Below are positions 52,314 to 60,946 of a DNA stretch of 64,000 nucleotides, in pieces. The notes beneath the pieces are model-generated. The model searched no databases. It was not told where the DNA came from and worked only from the letters and a program-made list of their open reading frames with translations. How positions within the stretch are numbered: the stretch's first letter is position 1; each line of letters begins with the position of its first letter. Position numbers and translations under genes: made by a program. The stretch spans positions 1 to 64,000 of the forward strand of contig MEGD01000006.1 of NCBI GenBank assembly GCA_001725355.1, read 5' to 3'. This DNA is from Novosphingobium sp. SCN 66-18 (lineage in GTDB: Bacteria; Pseudomonadota; Alphaproteobacteria; Sphingomonadales; Sphingomonadaceae).

Positions 52314-53306
52314 CTAATCGCCGGCCAGCGCCAGCAGCGCGAACGTCGCCAGCCAGTGTTCGCCCATGTAATCGCCGGCGACGTGCGGCAGGCTGGCGGC
52401 CAGATGGTCCTCGATCGTCCGCGCGATCAGTGGCGCGAGCGGATGCGGCGCCAGCGCCGCGCCGATCGCGCGCCAGCACCAAGCCCGGCTGAGATTCAGC
52501 CCGTCCAGATGCGCGATCTTGCCGTCGCTGCGGTCCGATACCAGCGCGGGCGTGAACAACGTGCCAGGCTGGCCTTGTGCGGCACGCGGCAGGAATGCGG
52601 CGAACCAGGCCGCGAAGGCGTCACGGTCCAGCACACGGCTCATCAGCAGCGCCTCGGCCAGCGCGGGTGAGAGGAATTCGTCCCCGCCCGGCTCCCACGC
52701 CTGGCAATCGCGATCGTCGAGGAACCAGTCGCGCGCGAGCGCTTCGATCAGCGCGTGCAGAGCGGGGTCGTGCGCCTCCGCCCAGCGGCGCGCGAGCGTG
52801 AGCGCGAAGCTGATGTTGAAATGGGTGCCCACGCGGATGGGGTAGGTCAGCTTGGGCAGAAACGCATGGAAGCGCGCGGCGAACGCGCAGGCCAGTGGCT
52901 CCACGGCGGCGGCCCAAGGGCCATCGTGCCGCGCCAGCTCGTCGTGCAGCGCCAACAGCCACGCCCAGCCATAGGGCCGTTCGAACCCCGCCGCGCCGGG
53001 CCGCTGGAGATAGGCCAGTTCGCCCGCGACCTTTTCCGGCACCAGCATCGCATCGGCGCGTGCGCGGGCTTCGGCGGCCTCCGGCATGGCGGGATAGAGC
53101 CGCGCCAGCCGCATCACCTGCCACCAGCCGTGGACGCAACTGTGCCAGTCGAAACTGCCATGGAAGATCGGGTGATGATCGGCCGGTGGCCGCGCGTCCT
53201 CCGGCCCGTTCAGGATGAGATCCATCTTGAACGGGTATGGCCGGCCCAGATGGCCCAGCGTGAGCCGGGCGAAACCGGCGGCGGTGTCCTGCGTCAGCGT
53301 GGCCAT
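52314..53306 (-). CDS. DUF2891 family protein
   Basis: A 330-residue protein with DUF2891 features: YPFKMDLIL, HPIFHGSFDWHSCVHGWWQVMRLARLYP, HFNISFALTLARRW, DRDCQAWEPGGDEFLSPALAEALLM, DGKIAHLDGLNLSRAW. The family looks like an (alpha/alpha) barrel related to carbohydrate-active enzymes, with no firm activity known. No signal peptide is seen. It is the last gene of a leftward set (TonB receptor, two metallo-hydrolase-fold proteins, this gene) with gaps of 48-75 bp, so a shared transcript is likely. Confidence 0.85.
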   Translation of the reverse strand: MATLTQDTAAGFARLTLGHLGRPYPFKMDLILNGPEDARPPADHHPIFHGSFDWHSCVHGWWQVMRLARLYPAMPEAAEARARADAMLVPEKVAGELAYLQRPGAAGFERPYGWAWLLALHDELARHDGPWAAAVEPLACAFAARFHAFLPKLTYPIRVGTHFNISFALTLARRWAEAHDPALHALIEALARDWFLDDRDCQAWEPGGDEFLSPALAEALLMSRVLDRDAFAAWFAAFLPRAAQGQPGTLFTPALVSDRSDGKIAHLDGLNLSRAWCWRAIGAALAPHPLAPLIARTIEDHLAASLPHVAGDYMGEHWLATFALLALAGD

Positions 53307-53361
53307 GCTATGGCGACCCTAGCGCAGGACCGTGCCGCCGGCCAGCCGGCCGTCCCGCGCC

Positions 53362-54360
53362 TCAGTACCGGTAGGGGTTCTGGTCGATCGTGGTGGTGCC
53401 GCGCGTCTGGTTGCACAGGAACACCGTGCCAGTGAAGTAGATGCCCGGCTTGGTGATCGTCTTGGCGTATTCGAACGCCTCGCGCAGTTGCTGGACGGTC
53501 ATCTGCACCGGCGCCTCGTCGGGCTGGTAGGTCATGCCATAGGCATAGTCCTGCCCGTCCTTGCTGATTTCGACATGGCAGCCCATCACGTGGCTGACCG
53601 GGTGCGTGTCGCAGAAATCGATCAGGCGCTTCATGCTGTCGAACCATGGCTGCCAGAAGCTGATGTAGCAGCGCCCGCGATAGAACATGTCCCCGGTGTA
53701 GAGGATCTGGGTATAGGTATCGTAGTGCGCGAATTCGGACATGACGTGGCCGGGCGATCCCCAGATCAGGATGTCGCGCCCGCCAAGGTCCAGCGTCACG
53801 CGCTCCTCGGGGAAATTGGTCATGCCCCAGAAGCCCATCATCTCTTCCTGGGTCAGGCCCATGTAGCGCGTGTTGGGCCGGTCGGCGAACTGGTTGGTGG
53901 CCGCGTAGTGATCGGCGTGCAGGTGGCTGAAGGCGACCAGCAGTTCCAGGCTGGCGGGATCGCGCCCGTTGCGCTTGCACCAATCGGCGATGCAGCCATC
54001 GACCACGCCGCGCAAATCCCAGTCGTTGCGCAACTGGACGAAACCTTCATCGAGCAGCAGCACGCGATCGTTGCCGAAATAGAGCGGCGCGAACGGCGCT
54101 TCGTAGCTGTAGGCCTTGTTCTGCCGCAGGATGGCGGTGTGCGGGTTGTACCAGTGGACCTGCACCGGCGGATCGGTGTTGTCCATGCACGAAGGGGAAC
54201 CGCAGATCCACCGGTCGGGGAAGCTGCCCGGCGCGGGAAGATTGCTCTTGAAGTCGATCGGCGTGGGGGCTGCGGCCGCCCGTGCAAGGCCCGCCGCGCC
54301 GATGCTGCCAAGCGGCACCGCCGCCGCCGAGGAGGTGGTCAGGAAAGTGCGACGATCCAT
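53362..54360 (-). CDS. Tat-exported metallo-beta-lactamase-fold hydrolase
   Basis: A 332-residue protein with a twin-arginine signal (MDRRTFLTTSSAAAVPLGS). The metal motif HxHxDH is intact as SHLHADH (His146, His148, Asp150, His151). Other family landmarks are LYTGDMFY and HVMGCHVE. It is probably a periplasmic Zn-dependent hydrolase. It is clearly paralogous to the protein encoded upstream, sharing DPPVQVHWYNPHTAILRQN and YEAPFAPLYFGNDRVLLLDEG. Substrate unknown; operon context with a TonB receptor and a divergent nitrogen-assimilation operon suggests it processes an imported organic nitrogen compound. Confidence 0.88.
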   Translation of the reverse strand: MDRRTFLTTSSAAAVPLGSIGAAGLARAAAAPTPIDFKSNLPAPGSFPDRWICGSPSCMDNTDPPVQVHWYNPHTAILRQNKAYSYEAPFAPLYFGNDRVLLLDEGFVQLRNDWDLRGVVDGCIADWCKRNGRDPASLELLVAFSHLHADHYAATNQFADRPNTRYMGLTQEEMMGFWGMTNFPEERVTLDLGGRDILIWGSPGHVMSEFAHYDTYTQILYTGDMFYRGRCYISFWQPWFDSMKRLIDFCDTHPVSHVMGCHVEISKDGQDYAYGMTYQPDEAPVQMTVQQLREAFEYAKTITKPGIYFTGTVFLCNQTRGTTTIDQNPYRY

Positions 54361-54408
54361 GGGTCTCTTCCTTGTCGAAGAAGGATAGGGCGTTTCAGAA
54401 TGGCCGGG

Positions 54409-55497
54409 TCAGAAGGGGCGGGGCGGATTGATGTTGGGCACGCCTTCGGGCCATTCCAGCGTGCGCTGGTCCGGGCTGACGCCGTTGAGCAGGATGAAGT
54501 CCGGACGGATCAGCATCCGGTCGTGCCCCTGGATCTCGCGCGCGTACTGGATTGCCTCGTCCAGCACCGCCGGCACCATTTCCAGCACGCGTTCATAGGG
54601 CTTGTAGGTGGCGAAGCGCGGATAGGCCTTTCCGGGCACGAACATCATCTCGATGTGGCCGCCCATGATCCACTTGACCGGATGGCTCCCCGTCCATGCC
54701 TTCAACCGTTCGAGCGATGCGAGGAAGTCCCGGTCGTTGCCGATGTTGATCTTGCCGGGATACAGCAGGTCGCCGGTGAACAGGAAATCGCAATAGGGAT
54801 CGTAGAAGCTGACGCCGTCCTTGTGCGTGCCGGGTGTGGGGATCACGTCGATCACGCGGCCGCCGAGGTCGATCCGGCCAGTGCCCGCCGGCCAGCTCGC
54901 GGCAAGGCCGTAGTGCTGCTTCATCACCGCCAGCGGCGTGGGCACGACGGTCGTGCTGGGACGCCCGGCGAATTGCCGCAAGCCCTGGTTCTGCGCCACG
55001 TCCTCGCCCGATGTGCAGGCCACCGTCAGCGGAATGTCGCGCCAGCCGCGCACCTGGCCGATGCGGGCGATGATCGCATCGACCGTTTCGCGCAGCGGAT
55101 AGAGGTGGGCTTCGGCCGTCGCGCCGCTGTCGATCAGCAGCGCGCCCTTGTTGCCGAACAGCAGGTAGGTGAACGGCGCTTCCCAATGGACGCACACGTT
55201 CTGGCGCAGGATGAAGGTGTCCTCGTTGTACTGGATCACCTGCACGCGCGGATCGCGGTTCTTCGCCGCGACGTTGGACCCGTAGGTCCAGCGGAACCCG
55301 ATGGCTCCCGGCGCGGGGCCATCGCAGGCGTAGTCATGCACCACCGGCTTGCCGCGATGGAGCGGAACCGCGCTGTCGGTATTGCGGGCACCGGGCAGGT
55401 TGTAGCCGAGATCGGGATTGCCGTTGGGATAGACGCGGCCGGTTGCGGACTGCGGATTGCCCGACAGCGCGGGATTGTAGGTTTTCGTCGGTTCCAT
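54409..55497 (-). CDS. Metallo-beta-lactamase-fold protein with degenerate metal motif
   Basis: A 362-residue paralogue of the next gene's product (DPRVQVIQYNEDTFILRQN, WEAPFTYLLFGNKGALLIDSG). The HxHxDH position reads CTSGEDV (161-167), so both first histidines and the last are gone while the Asp is kept. Later ligands appear intact (PGTH, LFTGDLLYPG, IMGGHIE). There is no Tat signal. ATG 55497 follows AGGAGT. It may bind one metal, act as a pseudo-enzyme partner of the intact paralogue, or use other chemistry. Lies 74 bp after the TonB receptor gene. Confidence 0.85.
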   Translation of the reverse strand: MEPTKTYNPALSGNPQSATGRVYPNGNPDLGYNLPGARNTDSAVPLHRGKPVVHDYACDGPAPGAIGFRWTYGSNVAAKNRDPRVQVIQYNEDTFILRQNVCVHWEAPFTYLLFGNKGALLIDSGATAEAHLYPLRETVDAIIARIGQVRGWRDIPLTVACTSGEDVAQNQGLRQFAGRPSTTVVPTPLAVMKQHYGLAASWPAGTGRIDLGGRVIDVIPTPGTHKDGVSFYDPYCDFLFTGDLLYPGKINIGNDRDFLASLERLKAWTGSHPVKWIMGGHIEMMFVPGKAYPRFATYKPYERVLEMVPAVLDEAIQYAREIQGHDRMLIRPDFILLNGVSPDQRTLEWPEGVPNINPPRPF

Positions 55498-55571
55498 CGG
55501 ACACTCCTGGGAAAAGCCTGCGGAATGCGATCGGAGCCAAGCCTTTCGGCAAGGCCCCGATCGAGTGTCAC

Positions 55572-57983
55572 TCAAAACCGCTTGGTGAATTCCACGCCGA
55601 ACTTGCGCGGCGACAGCACGTTGTTCGCATAATAGCGCGAAACGATGCCGTCGTTGACGATCCGGCGCGAAAGATCGTTGCCCACCGATGTCACCGCGAA
55701 CTTGTCGAAGATGTTGTCCGCATAGGCGCGGAATTCGAGATCCGGCCCCAGCTTGTAGGTGATCGAGGCGCGATGCACGGTATAGGCGGGCAGCACCTCA
55801 CCATTCCCCAGCGCGCCAACGCGCGAGAGGATGTTGCCGGTGTAGGTCGCGGTCCAGGTAAAGACCATGCTGTCGCGTTCGTTGACCGGCAGTTCGTAAA
55901 CCGCGCCCAGGCTGCCGGAATTCTTGGTCGATCCCGGAAGCCGCGCGCCTGCCAGCGCATCCACCGCGCCGCCTTCCACCTTCAGCAGCTCGGGCACCGT
56001 CTGGGTCAGATGCGCATCGTTGTAGGCATAGCTGCCGTTGATGGTCAGCCCTTCGAAGGGCTTGGCGGTGAACGTCAGTTCGATGCCCTTCGAAACGGCC
56101 TTGCCGCCATTGACGGTAATGCCGGTCGCGCCGTTGACCGTCTGGCCGGCAAGTTGGATGCCGTCCCAGTCGATGTGATAGGCCGCGATGCTGCCGCGCA
56201 GCTTGCCGCCGAACAGCGTGGCACGAACGCCCACTTCGATGTTTTTGGTGGTATCGGGCTGATAGGACAGTTCGTTAGGCAGGGCGCAGATGTTCTGGCC
56301 CGGCGGCAACGGCAGCACGCACGGCGCAACGCGGTTCACACCGCCGATGCGATAGCCCTTGCTGTAGGTTGCGTAGGCCATCAGGTCGGGAGAGAACTTG
56401 TACGAGCCGTTGAACTTCCAGACCACACCGTTGTCCTTGGTGCTACCCGAACGCGAACGGAAATTGATGTTCGGATAAGTCTGAAACAGGGGCAGCGCCT
56501 GACCGCCGTTCACGAAGGCATCGTAGTTGTAATAGCGGGCACCGCCGGTGAACTGCAGATTCTTGATCGGCGTTACGCTGAGTTCGCCGAATACCGCTTT
56601 TTCCTTGGTGCGGCTGTCAACGAACGAGGCATATTCCACTTCGTCCGGGCGGTTGATCCCGGCATAGGCCGGGAAGCCCGGCACGATTTCGCGATACTGC
56701 GATTTGGTGCGGAAGTTGTTGTAGAACCCGCCCAGAACCCAGCTGAACGGCCCGCCATGCTTGGAAACGAGACGGATTTCCTGGTTGAACTGGTCGTATT
56801 TGACGTTCTGCTTGGTGTAGCCGGAAAACGCCGGGAACAGTTCGTAACCGTAATCGAGATCGATCAGCAGGTCGGTCACGTCGACCGAGCTGTCGATCGT
56901 CTGCTTCGTGATCGCCGTTGCCGAAACCAGCTGGGCAATCTCGCCGATGTCCGCCTCGACCTCGGCCGCGTAAAGGTGCGCCTTGCGCTTTGACGGTTCG
57001 AGATAGCGCCACGGCGCCTGGTACTTGCTGGTGCCGAACACGCCGCCGCCGTTGGCCTGCCGACCGTTGGTGTCGGTGGTCTGGTAGGCATAGGTCAGGT
57101 AGACCTTGAGCCAGTCAGCCGGGAAAATGCCAAGCTGGTTGCGCGTCGTGAACGTGTGCTCGAAGTTGGCGTCCTTGTAGGTGTGGAGGTTCGCCTTGAT
57201 CTGGTCGGGCGTGCCAATCGAGCCGAAGAACGTGCCGGGCTGTTGCGGCTGCGCCAGGGAAACGCCCGGCGTGTTCACCAGATAGACGTAATCCATGAAG
57301 CCGGGATCGTTGTAGTATCCCGTGGTCGAACGGAACGCGATCTTGCCGGGAACGATCGGAATGTTGATCGTGCCGTCCATCTGGAAACCCGGCTTTGACG
57401 AATGCGATACCCCGTAGACACGACCGTGGGCCGTGCCCGACCAGTTGTCCGGATCGGGACGGTTGGGAATGTAGCGGATCGCCCCCGCCAGCGTACCCAG
57501 ACCATAGAGCGTGCCTTGCGGGCCAAGCAGAACCTCGATCCGGTCCATGTCGAGGAACTTGAAGTCCTGATAGAGCGGAATTTCGCCCATATAGGTGGCG
57601 AGCGTGTTGTTGTAGTTGTCACCGAAGCTGCTGTTGTCGTCAGCGCTGAGACCACGCAGAACGATCGTGCCGGTATTGCGCGGTCCGGTGTCCTGCACGG
57701 TAATGCCGGGCGTGAACGCCGCCAGCGACCGCACATCGTCGATGTGATCGCGCTTGAGGCTGTCGGCCGTGACGGCAGCGATGTTGATTGGCGCATCCTG
57801 GATGCTCACCGAACGGCGCGTCCCGGTGACAACGATGGTTTCCAGACCTTCGGCCGACGGATCGGCCGGCACGTCCGCCGACGCCTCGGCGGGAGCGGTC
57901 TGCGCGAATCCGGGCGTTCCCCAGACTCCGACGAGCGCGGTTGCGGATAAGATGGCGGCGCGGAATGCGTTCTTTTGCACCAT
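55572..57983 (-). CDS. TonB-dependent receptor of the divergent nitrogen locus
   Basis: An 803-residue receptor. ATG 57983 begins a signal peptide (MVQKNAFRAAILSATALVGV..GFAQ) after GGGGAG. The TonB box/plug reads LETIVVTGTRRSVSIQDAPINIAAV, with VLLGPQGTLYGLGTLAGAIRYI in the plug; barrel strands run to the C-terminal KFGVEFTKRF. No STN domain. It is divergent from an ABC importer and heads a leftward set with two metallo-hydrolase-fold proteins and DUF2891. The dyad at 58128-58153 lies 145 bp upstream. It probably imports the substrate whose breakdown feeds the carboxylase pathway; the identity is inferred only. Confidence 0.92.
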   Translation of the reverse strand: MVQKNAFRAAILSATALVGVWGTPGFAQTAPAEASADVPADPSAEGLETIVVTGTRRSVSIQDAPINIAAVTADSLKRDHIDDVRSLAAFTPGITVQDTGPRNTGTIVLRGLSADDNSSFGDNYNNTLATYMGEIPLYQDFKFLDMDRIEVLLGPQGTLYGLGTLAGAIRYIPNRPDPDNWSGTAHGRVYGVSHSSKPGFQMDGTINIPIVPGKIAFRSTTGYYNDPGFMDYVYLVNTPGVSLAQPQQPGTFFGSIGTPDQIKANLHTYKDANFEHTFTTRNQLGIFPADWLKVYLTYAYQTTDTNGRQANGGGVFGTSKYQAPWRYLEPSKRKAHLYAAEVEADIGEIAQLVSATAITKQTIDSSVDVTDLLIDLDYGYELFPAFSGYTKQNVKYDQFNQEIRLVSKHGGPFSWVLGGFYNNFRTKSQYREIVPGFPAYAGINRPDEVEYASFVDSRTKEKAVFGELSVTPIKNLQFTGGARYYNYDAFVNGGQALPLFQTYPNINFRSRSGSTKDNGVVWKFNGSYKFSPDLMAYATYSKGYRIGGVNRVAPCVLPLPPGQNICALPNELSYQPDTTKNIEVGVRATLFGGKLRGSIAAYHIDWDGIQLAGQTVNGATGITVNGGKAVSKGIELTFTAKPFEGLTINGSYAYNDAHLTQTVPELLKVEGGAVDALAGARLPGSTKNSGSLGAVYELPVNERDSMVFTWTATYTGNILSRVGALGNGEVLPAYTVHRASITYKLGPDLEFRAYADNIFDKFAVTSVGNDLSRRIVNDGIVSRYYANNVLSPRKFGVEFTKRF

Positions 57984-58127
57984 GTAGCGGCTCCCCAATT
58001 GCCACGGCCTACCGCCCTCCTCCCCATGAGACGGGCGGCGGCTAAATGCCTCAGGGGGCATTCTCTCCCGGAACTGCGGATGCTTCGGCTTCCTGCGGCC
58101 GATCGCGATGCGACGGAAAGCTAGGGA

Positions 58128-58153
58128 TATTACAAAAGTGCGCAATGGTAATA
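58128..58153. promoter_or_regulatory. Dyad TATTAC-N14-GTAATA in divergent promoter
   Basis: Perfect 6-base arms separated by 14 bases, between the TonB receptor and ABC binding-protein genes. The same arms and spacing recur at 60904-60929, before the NikR-like gene. E. coli NikR uses GTATGA-N16-TCATAC, a similar two-turn spacing, so this is the likely operator of the NikR-like protein. Confidence 0.7.
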
Positions 58154-58215
58154 ATGACGCATAGACAAACGCCTTTGGATGCGGCAATGTTGCAGTGCAA
58201 AAAGGGGTCTCACTC

Positions 58216-59301
58216 ATGCTGAACCGGATTCGCGTCGCTGGAACGATCACCCTTATGGCCGGGGCCTTGCTGGCCGCGTCGTGCTCATCCGGGGGCGGCA
58301 CGAAGGCCGAGTCGCGCACCGAGTTCAACATCGGCTGGTCGATCTATGCCGGCTGGATGCCCTGGCCCTATGCGCAGCAGGCGGGCATCGTGAAGAAGTG
58401 GGCCGACAAGTACGGCGTGAAGATCAACATCGTTCAGGTGAACGACTACGTCGAATCGGTGAACCAGTACACCGCCGGCAAGCTGGACGGCGTGACCGTC
58501 GCCAACATGGATGCGCTGACCATTCCCGCCGCCGGCGGCAAGGACACCACCTCGCTCATCATGGGGGATTATTCCAACGGCAACGACGGAATCGTGCTCA
58601 AGGGCGCCGACAATCTGGCCGCGATCAAGGGACGGCAGGTCTATCTCGCCGAACTGTCGGTGTCGCACTACCTGCTCGCGCGCGCCCTCAATTCCATCGG
58701 ACTGCAACTGACCGACGTGAAGACGGTGAACACCTCGGACGCCGACATCGTCAGCGCCTGGGCCAGCCCGCAGGCAACCGCCGCGGTGGCCTGGAATCCG
58801 CAGCTTTCGGTAATGAAAGCGCAGCCGAACGCCAAGCTGGTGTTCGATTCGTCGAAAATCCCCGGTGAAATCCTCGATCTGCTGGTGGTGGATACGGCGA
58901 CGCTGAAGGCCAATCCCAATCTGGGCAAGGCGCTGACCGCGATCTGGTACGAGACGACGGCGCTGATGCTGCGGCAGGACGAACAGGGCAAGGCCGCCCG
59001 CGCGGCGATGGCCAAGCTGGCGGGGACGACGCCGGAGGTGTTCGACAGCCAGCTGGCGACCACGCACCTCTATGCCGATCCCAAGGAAGCGGTGGAGGCC
59101 ACCTCCGCGCCGGCGCTGATCACCACGATGACCCGCGTGCGCGACTTCAGCTTCTCCAAGGGGCTGTTCGGCCAGGGCGCGAAGTCGGCCGACGCGGTGG
59201 GCATGGCCTTTCCCGGCGGCAAGACGCTGGGCGATCCCGCGCACGTCACGCTGCGCTTCGACGAAAGCTTCATGAAAATGGCCGCCGACGGCAAGCTTTG
59301 A
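58216..59301 (+). CDS. ABC transporter substrate-binding lipoprotein (urea/guanidine carboxylase-associated)
   Basis: A 361-residue lipoprotein (lipobox LAASC; ATG 58216 follows AGGGG). It has the NitT/TauT-like binding fold with the pattern of the family found beside urea carboxylase genes: FNIGWSIYAGWMPWPYAQQAGIVKKWADKYGV, VANMDALTIPAAGGKDTTSLIMGDYSNGNDGIVLK. It likely captures guanidine, urea or a related cation in the periplasm. The permease and ATPase follow. Its promoter contains the TATTAC-N14-GTAATA dyad 62 bp before the start. Confidence 0.88.
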   Translation: MLNRIRVAGTITLMAGALLAASCSSGGGTKAESRTEFNIGWSIYAGWMPWPYAQQAGIVKKWADKYGVKINIVQVNDYVESVNQYTAGKLDGVTVANMDALTIPAAGGKDTTSLIMGDYSNGNDGIVLKGADNLAAIKGRQVYLAELSVSHYLLARALNSIGLQLTDVKTVNTSDADIVSAWASPQATAAVAWNPQLSVMKAQPNAKLVFDSSKIPGEILDLLVVDTATLKANPNLGKALTAIWYETTALMLRQDEQGKAARAAMAKLAGTTPEVFDSQLATTHLYADPKEAVEATSAPALITTMTRVRDFSFSKGLFGQGAKSADAVGMAFPGGKTLGDPAHVTLRFDESFMKMAADGKL

Positions 59302-59345
59302 GCCGGCCCGGTGCCCGTTGACCGCACGAACGAAGTAGAGGTTCC

Positions 59346-60161
59346 ATGCGCTGGGTGAACCGCCAGATCCGGCCGGGCAATCGCGTGCTGCTAGGCGCCG
59401 CGCCGGTCGTGATCCTGATCATTTTCTACCTGTTCATGGCGGCCAGCCGCCATGCCGCCAACCCCTCGGACAAGATCCTGCCCCTGCCCGGCGGCATGGT
59501 GGAGGCCATGTCCGGGTTGCTGAGCGAGCCGGACGCGCTTTCCGGGCAGATCGTGTTCTGGGCCGATACGCTGGCGAGCCTGCAACGCCTCGGGCTGGGG
59601 CTCGCCATCTCCACCGTCTCGGCGCTGCTCGTCGGACTGGTTCTGGGCGTGCTGCCACCGGTGCGCACCACGTTCGGTCCGCTGGTGACCGGCATCGCGG
59701 TGATCCCGCCGATCGCGCTGCTGCCGATCCTGTTCATCGCCTTCGGCCTGGGCGAGACCGCCAAGGTGGCGCTGATCGTGGTCGGCATCGCGCCGTTCAT
59801 GATCCGCGATATCGCCGCGCACGTCGCCAGCCTGCCGCGGGAACAGATCATCAAGGCGCAGACGCTGGGCGCAAGCAGCTGGCAACTGATGCTGCGCGTG
59901 GCGCTGCCGCAGGCGATGCCGCGCCTGATCCAGGCGGTGCGCCTTTCGCTGGGACCGGCCTGGGTGTTCCTGATTTCGGCCGAGGCGATCGCGTCCGATG
60001 TCGGGCTGGGGTACCGCATCTTCCTTGTCCGCCGCTACCTCTCGATGGACATCATCCTGCCCTACGTCGCGTGGATCGCGCTGCTGGCGATCGTGATGGA
60101 CGTGGCGCTGGTGAAGATCAGCCATCGTCTCTATCCCTGGGCGCATGGAGCCGGACATTGA
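59346..60161 (+). CDS. ABC transporter permease (urea/guanidine carboxylase-associated)
   Basis: A 271-residue inner-membrane permease with about six hydrophobic segments and the EAA-type loop (AAHVASLPREQIIKAQTLGASSWQLMLRVALPQAMPRLIQAVR), as in NitT/TauT/SsuC permeases. Encoded between the binding protein and ATPase genes. Its stop overlaps the TTG start of the ATPase gene. Completes the importer feeding the cytoplasmic carboxylase pathway. Confidence 0.9.
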   Translation: MRWVNRQIRPGNRVLLGAAPVVILIIFYLFMAASRHAANPSDKILPLPGGMVEAMSGLLSEPDALSGQIVFWADTLASLQRLGLGLAISTVSALLVGLVLGVLPPVRTTFGPLVTGIAVIPPIALLPILFIAFGLGETAKVALIVVGIAPFMIRDIAAHVASLPREQIIKAQTLGASSWQLMLRVALPQAMPRLIQAVRLSLGPAWVFLISAEAIASDVGLGYRIFLVRRYLSMDIILPYVAWIALLAIVMDVALVKISHRLYPWAHGAGH

Positions 60162-60934
60162 GCGCGCTCCTCAGCCTTCGCGATCTCTGGGTCGAATACG
60201 GCGACAAGGTCGTGCTCGAACGGGTGAACCTCGACATCGAGGCCGGCTCCTTCGTGTCGATCATCGGCCCGTCCGGCGCGGGCAAGAGCAGCCTGCTGCG
60301 CGTCGTTCTCGGGCAGGAACGGCCCACGCGCGGCTCGATCCTGCTCGATGGCGTGCCGCTGGCGCCCGAATGCGGGCCGGATCGCGGCGTGGTCTTCCAG
60401 CGCTATTCGGTGTTCCCGCACCTCTCCGCCCTGCGCAACGTCATGTTCGGGCTGGAATGCGCGGAAGCGCCCTTCACCGCGCGGCTGTTCGGCGCACGCC
60501 GCCGCGCCGCGGCCGCCGAAGCGGCGGACATGCTCGCCGCCGTTGGCCTGGGCGACAGCCTGGATCTGCTTCCGGCGGAAATGTCGGGGGGGATGCAGCA
60601 GCGGCTTGCCATCGCGCAGGCGCTGATCAAGCGCCCCCGCATCCTGCTGCTGGACGAACCGTTCGGCGCACTCGATCCGGGCATCAGGGCCGATATGCAC
60701 GCGCTCATCACGCGGCTGTGGCGGGACTACTCGCTGACCATCCTGATGGTGACACACGATCTGCGCGAAGCCTTTGCGCTGGGTACCCGCGTCCTCACGC
60801 TCGACAAGCGCCGGATCGATCCGCACGCGCCGCACCGCTTTGGCGCGACCGCCGTTTACGACCTGCGGCTGAAGCCTCGTCCGGTTCCGACGAACGACGA
60901 GAGTATTACACTTGACCAAGTTAGTAATAATTGA
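60158..60934 (+). CDS. ABC transporter ATP-binding protein
   Basis: A 258-residue ATPase with an unusual TTG start in a TTGA overlap with the permease stop. Walker A is GPSGAGKSS, Q-loop VVFQRYSVFPHLSALRN, signature MSGGMQQRLAIAQAL, Walker B ILLLDEPFGALD and switch His VTHD. Its 3' end carries the TATTAC-N14-GTAATA dyad, so the downstream regulator promoter lies partly inside this coding region. Energises import with the two preceding products. Confidence 0.92.
   Translation: MSALLSLRDLWVEYGDKVVLERVNLDIEAGSFVSIIGPSGAGKSSLLRVVLGQERPTRGSILLDGVPLAPECGPDRGVVFQRYSVFPHLSALRNVMFGLECAEAPFTARLFGARRRAAAAEAADMLAAVGLGDSLDLLPAEMSGGMQQRLAIAQALIKRPRILLLDEPFGALDPGIRADMHALITRLWRDYSLTILMVTHDLREAFALGTRVLTLDKRRIDPHAPHRFGATAVYDLRLKPRPVPTNDESITLDQVSNN
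60904..60929. promoter_or_regulatory. Dyad TATTAC-N14-GTAATA upstream of NikR-like gene
   Basis: Identical arms and spacing to the site at 58128-58153. It sits in the last codons of the ATPase gene, 18 bp before the NikR-like ATG at 60947. Autoregulation of the NikR-like repressor is the simplest reading. Confidence 0.7.
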
Positions 60935-60946
60935 GAGACCTGCGTC

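Noticed and set aside
58110-58180. Possible guanidine-I riboswitch (CTAGGG at 58121)
   Set aside because: Only the short CTAGGG string matches. The rest of the conserved core is absent, and the region instead carries the regulator dyad.
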